A stretch of 64,000 nt of DNA from Mycobacterium sp. 852013-51886_SCH5428379 (GTDB lineage Bacteria > Actinomycetota > Actinomycetes > Mycobacteriales > Mycobacteriaceae): assembly GCF_001665575.1 (NCBI RefSeq), contig NZ_LZSU01000008.1, positions 42,833 through 106,832 on the forward strand. Direction: 5' to 3'. The notes under the pieces were generated by a model. The model saw nothing but the letters and a program-made list of their open reading frames with translations, made no database searches and was not told the origin of the DNA. The translations under genes were made by a program, and so were the position numbers. This document shows positions 58,412-64,000 of this stretch, piece by piece; position 1 is the stretch's first letter, and each line of letters starts with the position of its first letter.

Positions 58412-58740
58412 ACGCGCCGCGGCAGTACTACGACGACGGGCAGGTCCAGCTGGACAAGCGAGCGATCACGTTGCGCCGCTACCACTTCCCGTCCGGGACC
58501 GCGAAAGTCATCCCGCTGTCGAACGTGCGCGGGTACACCGCCGAACCGTTGAACCTGATGCACCGCTACCGGCTGTGGGGCAGCTCGGATCTGCGGCGGT
58601 GGTTGCCGCTGGACATGCGAAGGCCGCTCAAGTCGACGCTGGTCACGTTGGACGTCGACGGCCACCGGTGGCGGCCGGCGTTCACCCCCGCCGATCCGGC
58701 CGATTTCACCGCGCAGCTCGACGAGCTGCTCGAGAGTTGA
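58408..58740 (+). CDS. Small PH-like domain protein coupled to the Rieske fusion gene
   Basis: This 110-residue protein starts with a GTG that overlaps the previous stop (GTGA). The sequence QVQLDKRAITLRRYHFPSGTAKVIPLSNVRGYTAEP followed by short beta strands and a C-terminal helix (PADFTAQLDELLES) suggests a small PH-like beta-barrel of the kind found in bacterial bPH proteins. I do not recognise a named family with certainty. Translational coupling suggests it works with the Rieske fusion protein. Its end overlaps the convergent hypothetical gene by 35 bp. Confidence 0.75.
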   Translation: MNAPRQYYDDGQVQLDKRAITLRRYHFPSGTAKVIPLSNVRGYTAEPLNLMHRYRLWGSSDLRRWLPLDMRRPLKSTLVTLDVDGHRWRPAFTPADPADFTAQLDELLES

Positions 58741-59308
58741 TGCGGCGCACCACTTTTCCCACCCCGCGCGCGACCCCCCGGCCGACGACGACGGTCGAGA
58801 CCACCCACGGCGCACCGACCAGCACCGGGTCGATCCACGCATGGTTGCGGTCAACACGGGTGGTATTGGTGCGGGCCGCAACACCGTTGTAGGTGATCTC
58901 GGCCTTGAGGCCGGTCTCGGTGATCGGGTTGTCGGGCCGCAGCGTCGCGAACGACTGCAGATGGTGCTCGAAGGCGTCGACGCGGTCGGCGAGGATCAGC
59001 AGCAGCCAGTGCGCGGCCTTGGTCTCGCTGTGCTTGGCATAGGCGTACTTGCGGATCACGCCGGACAGCAACCGCGGCGGCGTCGAAGTGCCGAAGACCG
59101 GGGTGAGGAACTGGTGCTCGATCGACCGTTCCCGCGGCCACGACTCGGGCTGACGGTCGGGGAAATCCCAGTGCGCGCCGGTCTCCTCGAATCGCATCTT
59201 GGGCACTGCGGGCCGGTCGGCGGGGTCGAGATCGGCGCCCCAGCCCGGGATTCGGGCCCGCAATTCGTCCGACGACGGGACCGGCGGATGGGCGGCGGTG
59301 TAGGTCAT
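58706..59308 (-). CDS. Conserved hypothetical protein
   Basis: This 200-residue protein starts MTYTAAHPPVPSSDEL with a GAGAGGGAAG ribosome site upstream. The middle contains HWDFPDRQPESWP, YAYAKHSETKAAHWLLLILADRVDAFEHHL and DRNHAWIDPVLVGAPW, which look like a compact helical fold rather than random translation. The C-terminus is basic (RRINSRAARRAAR). I do not recognise the family. It lies 25 bp after the zinc alcohol dehydrogenase gene on the same strand and is probably co-transcribed with it. Confidence 0.72.
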   Translation of the reverse strand: MTYTAAHPPVPSSDELRARIPGWGADLDPADRPAVPKMRFEETGAHWDFPDRQPESWPRERSIEHQFLTPVFGTSTPPRLLSGVIRKYAYAKHSETKAAHWLLLILADRVDAFEHHLQSFATLRPDNPITETGLKAEITYNGVAARTNTTRVDRNHAWIDPVLVGAPWVVSTVVVGRGVARGVGKVVRRINSRAARRAAR

Positions 59309-59333
59309 GGCTTCCCTCTCAGGCGGCTGGCGG

Positions 59334-60482
59334 TCAGGCGGCAGACGGTACGACGACCGGTTTGATGCACTCGTCGAGTTTGGCGGAGAAGAGGTGGTAC
59401 CCCTCGGCGATGTGCTCGAGCGGGATACGGTGCGTGATGATCTCGCTGGGCTTGAGGTAGCCGTTCTGGATGTGTGAGAACAACCGCGGCCATTGCCTTT
59501 TCGCCGGGCACTGGTTCATCCGCAGCGTCAGGCCCTTGTTCATCGCATCACCGAATTTGACCGCGCTGAAGATCGGTCCGTAGGCACCCATCACCGAGAC
59601 CGTCCCACCCTTGCGCACCGAGTCGATCGCCCAGTTGAGCGCGATCGGCGAACCGCCCTGCATCTTGAGTTTGGCGGCGGTCACGTGCTGGATCAGGTTG
59701 CCGTCGGCCTCCGCGCCCACGGCGTCGATCACCACGTCCGCGCCCAGATATCCGGTGGCCTTCTTCATCTCCACCACGATGTCGTCGTATTCGGCGAAGT
59801 TGCGGGTCTCGGCGTGGGCCATCGTGCGGGCCTTCTCCAACCGGTACTCGAGATGGTCGATCACGATCACCCGGCCGGCGCCCATCAGCCACGCCGACTG
59901 GGCGGCGAACAGCCCGACCGGTCCGGCGCCGAACACCGCGACCACGTCACCCTCGACGATGTCGCCGAGTTGCGCGCCGAAGTATCCGGTCGCCAGCGCA
60001 TCGGTACACATCAACGCGTCCTCGTCGGACAGCCAGTCCGGGATCAGCGCAGGCCCGACGTCGGCGAACGGCACCCGCACGAATTCGGCCTGGCCGCCGT
60101 CGTATCCACCGCAGGTGTGCGAGTAGCCGTAGATCCCGCCGACCGCCGTCGCGTTGGGGTTGACGTTGTGGCAGTTCGAATACAGCCCGCGGGCGCAGAA
60201 GTAGCACGACCCGCAGTAGACGTTGAACGGCACCATCACCCGGTCGCCGGGTGTGAGGTTGCGCACCGACGGACCGACCTCGTGCACCACGCCGATGAAT
60301 TCGTGTCCGAACGTCATGCCGACCCGGGTGTCGGGCATCATGCCGTGGTACAGGTGCAGATCCGAGCCGCAGATCGCGGCCAGCTCCACCCGCACGATCG
60401 CATCGTTGGGATGCTCGATCTTCGGAGGGGCCTTCTCTTCCAGCCGCACCTTGTACGGACCGCGGTACACCATCGCCTTCAC
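59334..60482 (-). CDS. Zinc-dependent alcohol dehydrogenase, formaldehyde-dehydrogenase-like
   Basis: This 382-residue MDR enzyme has the catalytic zinc residues in AAICGSDLH and FGHEFIG, the structural zinc cluster CGSCYFCARGLYSNC, and the NAD loop AVFGAGPVGLFAA. The insertion GIYGYSHTCGGYDGGQAEFVRVPFAD is typical of the FdhA/threonine-dehydrogenase-like group that includes glutathione-independent formaldehyde dehydrogenases. The likely role is NAD-dependent alcohol or aldehyde oxidation. The start is a GTG at 60482; an ATG three codons in is also possible. Confidence 0.9.
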   Translation of the reverse strand: MKAMVYRGPYKVRLEEKAPPKIEHPNDAIVRVELAAICGSDLHLYHGMMPDTRVGMTFGHEFIGVVHEVGPSVRNLTPGDRVMVPFNVYCGSCYFCARGLYSNCHNVNPNATAVGGIYGYSHTCGGYDGGQAEFVRVPFADVGPALIPDWLSDEDALMCTDALATGYFGAQLGDIVEGDVVAVFGAGPVGLFAAQSAWLMGAGRVIVIDHLEYRLEKARTMAHAETRNFAEYDDIVVEMKKATGYLGADVVIDAVGAEADGNLIQHVTAAKLKMQGGSPIALNWAIDSVRKGGTVSVMGAYGPIFSAVKFGDAMNKGLTLRMNQCPAKRQWPRLFSHIQNGYLKPSEIITHRIPLEHIAEGYHLFSAKLDECIKPVVVPSAA

Positions 60483-60526
60483 GCCGAAGTGCTACCCGGC
60501 GGCACAGGGCGCAAACCCCGCGGCGG

Positions 60527-61333
60527 CTATCCGCGGGCGGACACCGTCTGCCGCAGCTCCGAGCTCTGGGCCGACTCGGTGTCGTAGACCCGCACGATCG
60601 CCTCGTCGCCGGGCTGCAGATAGGTCGATTCGCCGAGTTCGGTGTACCGGGTCGCGCCGATCCCGATCAGCACGTTCGCGGGGTGGCCGGCGCCGGCCAT
60701 CAGGGCGCCCACGTCCTCGAGCGGCGTGCCCTCGGCGCCCTTCTGGTTGGCCAGCCGTTCGACCACCCAGTCCAGCAGGATCTCACCGTAGTAGGAGTAA
60801 CCCAGCAGCGGGCTGTCCAGACCGTAGGCCTGTTCGGTGCCGTCGGCGCCGCGCAGGAAACACGCCAGCCGCAGCGTGGCGGTGGGTCCGTCCGGGGTGA
60901 GGTCGTCGATGTCGAAGAACCACGGCGCCACGCCTTTCGACGCGGGGCCCCAGTTCTTCTTGTGGCTGATCTTGGGGGCGCCGGGCCGGCGGATCGAGCA
61001 GTCGTTGAATGCGCCGAGCGCGAACGGCCGCAGCCGCACGACGGTATCGCCGTCCCAGTCCACCCGGCAGGCCAGCGCGACCTCGGGTTCGATCTGCAGG
61101 TTCAGCGGCTCGGCACTCTCGGGGAGCACGATGGCGTCGCTGGACAGCGGGAACTCACCGAGGAAACCGTCGTGCCCCGGCACGTACCACGGGAAGATTC
61201 CCTTGGGGGCGTTGTGCTCGGCGACGACGCTGACGAAATCGCTTGCCTCCCCGGCCTGTTCGAGGTGGCCGGCGAAGTTGCCCGCCACCCCGAAACCGAA
61301 CCACGTGCGCATGTCGTCGAGGTCGATGTTCAT
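60527..61333 (-). CDS. DUF5718-like protein, possibly FAH-like fold
   Basis: This 268-residue protein starts [20 protein letters not shown]. It contains [19 protein letters not shown], which recalls the EPE metal-binding region of fumarylacetoacetate hydrolase-fold enzymes, and a C-terminal [22 protein letters not shown], which also fits that fold's tail. I assign it to the DUF5718 type by overall look; the enzyme activity is not known. The ATG overlaps the serS stop (ATGA), so it is translationally coupled to seryl-tRNA synthetase. Confidence 0.72.
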   Translation of the reverse strand: MNIDLDDMRTWFGFGVAGNFAGHLEQAGEASDFVSVVAEHNAPKGIFPWYVPGHDGFLGEFPLSSDAIVLPESAEPLNLQIEPEVALACRVDWDGDTVVRLRPFALGAFNDCSIRRPGAPKISHKKNWGPASKGVAPWFFDIDDLTPDGPTATLRLACFLRGADGTEQAYGLDSPLLGYSYYGEILLDWVVERLANQKGAEGTPLEDVGALMAGAGHPANVLIGIGATRYTELGESTYLQPGDEAIVRVYDTESAQSSELRQTVSARG

Positions 61334-62586
61334 TTCGGCTCCAATACCTCGGCGCCGACGAACGGCACCAGGGCTTCGGGTAGGCGGACGCTTCCGTCCG
61401 GCTGCTGATGGTTCTCCAGGATTGCGACCAGCCACCGGGTGGTGGCCAGTGTGCCGTTGAGGGTCGCCGCGATCTGCGGTTTGCCGTTGGCGTCGCGGTA
61501 GCGGGTGGCCAGGCGGCGGGCCTGGAACGTCGAACAGTTCGACGTCGAAGTCAGTTCGCGGTAGGTCTGCTGGGTGGGCACCCAGGCCTCGCAGTCGAAC
61601 TTGCGTGCGGCGGACATGCCGAGATCGCCTGCGGCGACGTCGATCACGCGGTAGGGCACGTCGATCAGCGCCAGCATTTCGCGTTGCCAGCCGAGCAGCC
61701 GCTGATGCTCGGCCTCGGCCTCGTCGGGCATGCAGTAGACGAAGCCCTCGACCTTGTCGAACTGGTGCACCCGGATGATGCCGCGGGTGTCCTTGCCGTA
61801 GCTGCCTGCCTCGCGCCGGAAACACGACGACCAGCCGGCGTAGCGGCGCGGCCCGTCGGTCAGATCGAGGATCTCGCCGGAGTGGTAACCGGCCAGCGGG
61901 ACCTCCGAGGTGCCGACGAGGTACATGTCGTCGGCCTCGAGGTGGTAGATCTCGTCGGCGTGGGCGCCGAGGAAGCCGGTGCCCGCCATCACCTCGGGAC
62001 GCACCAGCACCGGCGGGATCATCAGCGTGAACCCGTTCTGGGTGGCCAGCCGGACCGCCAGCTGCATGAGGCCCAGCTGCAGCAGCGCGCCGACGCCGGT
62101 CAGGAAATAGAAGCGCGACCCGGACACCTTGGCGCCGCGCTCCATATCGATGAGCCCGAGTGACTCCCCGAGCTCGAGGTGGTCCTTGGGATCGTCGAGC
62201 ACCGGCGGTTCGCCGACCACGTCCAGCACGGCGAAGTCGTCTTCACCACCGGCCGGGACGCCGTCGACGATGACGTTGGAGATGGCCAGATGCGCCGCGG
62301 TGAACGCGCGGTCCGCGTCGGCCTGGGCGGTCTCGGCGGCCTTGACCTGCTCGGCGAGCGCCTTGGCGGCCTCCAGCAGTGCGGGCCGCTCCTCGGGGGA
62401 CGCCTTGCCGACCCGTTTGCTGGCCGCCTTCTGGTCGGCGCGCAGGTTGTCGGCGGCCGAGATCGCGGCCCTCCGCGCGGAGTCGGCGTGCAGGAGTGCG
62501 TCGACGAGCGCGGGATCCTCGCCGCGGGCTCGTTGCGAGGCACGCACCGCGTCGGGATCGTCGCGCAGCAGCTTGAGGTCGATCAC
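61330..62586 (-). CDS. serS: Seryl-tRNA synthetase
   Basis: This 418-residue class II synthetase has an N-terminal antiparallel coiled coil (about 25-105, rich in Ala, Glu, Lys and Arg) that binds the tRNA variable arm, motif 2 in [26 protein letters not shown], and motif 3 in [19 protein letters not shown]. It charges serine tRNAs, including the tRNA-Ser(UGA) at 2214-2300. The start is a GTG at 62586 ([14 protein letters not shown]), the usual N-terminus; its length equals the M. tuberculosis enzyme within one residue. It is divergent from the septum-formation-type gene. Confidence 0.97.
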   Translation of the reverse strand: MIDLKLLRDDPDAVRASQRARGEDPALVDALLHADSARRAAISAADNLRADQKAASKRVGKASPEERPALLEAAKALAEQVKAAETAQADADRAFTAAHLAISNVIVDGVPAGGEDDFAVLDVVGEPPVLDDPKDHLELGESLGLIDMERGAKVSGSRFYFLTGVGALLQLGLMQLAVRLATQNGFTLMIPPVLVRPEVMAGTGFLGAHADEIYHLEADDMYLVGTSEVPLAGYHSGEILDLTDGPRRYAGWSSCFRREAGSYGKDTRGIIRVHQFDKVEGFVYCMPDEAEAEHQRLLGWQREMLALIDVPYRVIDVAAGDLGMSAARKFDCEAWVPTQQTYRELTSTSNCSTFQARRLATRYRDANGKPQIAATLNGTLATTRWLVAILENHQQPDGSVRLPEALVPFVGAEVLEPK

Positions 62587-62700
62587 GGCCGCAACCTTAC
62601 TTTCGTGCGGCTGCGTTGGGCAGAGCGCCTGGCACAACCCCATAACTTTACAAACGCATCACTTGTCACACAGCCCGACACGCCTGTCACAATGGACCCG

Positions 62701-63984
62701 ATGCAGGTGGCACCCGAACACGACGATCAGGTTCCCCACGGGCCCGAGGGCCCGGGGAGCCTGAGTTCTCGGTGGCAGGGTTCGTGGTGGAGGAGCCTGC
62801 AGGCGGCATCGACCCGACGGGCCCTGCTGCTGACCGCACTCGGCGGACTGTTGATCGCCGGGGTCATCACCGCGCTGCCCGTCGGCCAGGGCGCGGACGG
62901 CACGGGGCTGACGGCCAGCGCCATCACGCTCGGCCCGCGCGGCAACGCCACCTTCAACCACGCCAAGAGCGGCGACTGCCTCAACTGGCCGGACCGCAAT
63001 CCGGACTCCGCCGAAATCGTCGACTGCGCGAACGAGCACCGCTTCGAGGTCGCCGAGTCGGTGGACATGCGGACCTTCCCGGGCAGCGAATACGGTCCGG
63101 ACGCCGCCCCGCCGTCACCGGCCCGCATCCAGCAGATCAGCCAGGAGCAGTGCCAGGCCGCCGTCCGGCGCTATCTCGGGCCGCGCTTCGACCCCAACAG
63201 CCGGTTCACCATCAGCATGCTGTGGTCCGGCGACAAAGCGTGGCGGCAGGCCGGCGAGCGCCGCATCCTCTGCGGCATGCAGTTGCCCGGCCCCAACAAC
63301 CAGCAGATCCCGTTCCAGGGCAAGATCGCCGACATCGATCAGTCGAAGGTGTGGCCGACGGGCACCTGCCTCGGCATCGACCCCACCACCAATCAGCCGA
63401 CCGACATCCCCGTCGACTGCGCGGCCCCACACGCCATGGAGGTCACCGGTTCGGTCAACGTGGGTGAGCGGTTCCCCGGCGGACTGCCGCCCGAGGCCGA
63501 GCAGGACACCTTCATCAAGGACACCTGCACCCGGCTGACCGAGGAGTACCTCGCACCGATCGAACTGCGCAACACCACGCTGACGCTGATCTACAGCACG
63601 GTCTCACTGCCGAGCTGGTCGGCGGGCAGCCGCCAGGTCTCGTGCAGCATCGGCGCGACGCTCGGCAACGGCGGCTGGTCCACGCTGCTCAACAGCGCGA
63701 AGGGCCCGCTGCAGATCAACGGTCAGCCCCCGGTCCCGCCGCCGGACATCCCGGAGGAGCGGCTCAACCTGCCGCCCATCCCGATGCCCGACAGCGACGT
63801 CTCCGACACGTCCTCGCAGTACACCGACAACTCGAGCAGCAGTAGCAGCACCAGCTCGCAGCAGACCCAGGAGACCGGCGTACCGCACGTGCCGGTGCCC
63901 GCAGCGTCGGAGACCGCCGAATCGCCCGCACCCCCCGCGCCGCCCGAGGGGGCACCGCCCGGTCAGGGCAACACGTTCCTCAAC
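62701..63984 (+). CDS. Septum-formation family membrane protein, Rv3835-like, 3' end missing
   Basis: 428 codons are visible and the gene is cut by the contig end. An N-terminal cytoplasmic stretch precedes one TM helix (ALLLTALGGLLIAGVITALPV, about 41-61). The extracytoplasmic part has two similar cysteine-containing modules, each with a GxCL element and a later Cys-(A)-x-x-H: SGDCLNWPD with VDCANEHRFEV, and TGTCLGID with VDCAAPHAMEV. These fit the septum-formation (Septum_form) domain. A Ser/Pro-rich tail follows. The position beside serS matches Rv3835. Codons after 63984 come from adapter sequence and should be ignored. Confidence 0.88.
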
Positions 63985-64000
63985 TCTCTTATACACATCT
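63985..64000 (+). other. Residual Tn5/Nextera mosaic-end adapter at contig end
   Basis: TCTCTTATACACATCT is identical to the last 16 bases of the 19-bp transposase mosaic end used in Nextera libraries. It is AT-rich in a GC-rich genome and sits exactly at the end of the window. It is not host sequence. Confidence 0.95.

Overview
The window is high-GC actinobacterial DNA and is recognisably mycobacterial. It carries the conserved cell-wall assembly locus of Mycobacterium in the order familiar from M. tuberculosis (about Rv3774 to Rv3835), but without the sulfolipid, PE/PPE and IS content found there. I infer an environmental, probably rapidly growing Mycobacterium/Mycolicibacterium. The last 16 bases match the Tn5/Nextera mosaic end, so the window ends at a contig edge that still carries adapter sequence.

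Layout. 1-5.1 kb holds accessory metabolism: a truncated TIGR03086-type protein, a lipoprotein, an EchA21-type dienoyl-CoA isomerase homologue, an MBL hydrolase, tRNA-Ser(UGA), a MarR regulator divergent from a quinone oxidoreductase, and a class V aminotransferase homologue with no visible PLP lysine. 5.3-8.4 kb holds the proteasome activator bpa and the galactan priming and export genes (wzt, glfT1, wzm). 8.4-13.3 kb is an accessory block: DUF222/HNH protein, zinc ribbon, APH-like kinase, CDGP secreted protein, and a CMD/MocR divergon. 13.3-16.4 kb holds gtrA and then, on the other strand, a coupled three-gene cassette with type VII secretion features (DUF1023 hydrolase, lipoprotein, EspC-like protein). 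16.5-30.2 kb is the arabinan operon dprE1-dprE2-aftA-embC-embA-embB.

30.2-44.4 kb (minus strand) holds mycolic acid condensation and transfer: fadD32-pks13-accD4 followed by a Ser/Thr kinase, then the Rv3802-type lipase, a DUF732 protein, mpt51 and an antigen 85 mycolyltransferase. 44.9-51.5 kb (minus strand) is the tight aftB-ubiA-PAP2-glfT2-glf cluster. 51.7-54.4 kb holds erp and a PGRP-type amidase. 54.4-64 kb holds a HAD phosphatase, two tandem acyltransferases, a metallohydrolase-Rieske fusion with its partner, a zinc alcohol dehydrogenase, a DUF5718-like protein, serS and a truncated septum-formation-type membrane protein.

How the genes work together. Glf makes UDP-Galf. GlfT1 and GlfT2 build the galactan and Wzm/Wzt flip it. 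UbiA, the PAP2 phosphatase, DprE1 and DprE2 make decaprenyl-phospho-arabinose. AftA, EmbA/B/C and AftB build the arabinan. FadD32, AccD4 and Pks13 make mycolates and Ag85 attaches them, so nearly the whole mycolyl-arabinogalactan pathway is present.
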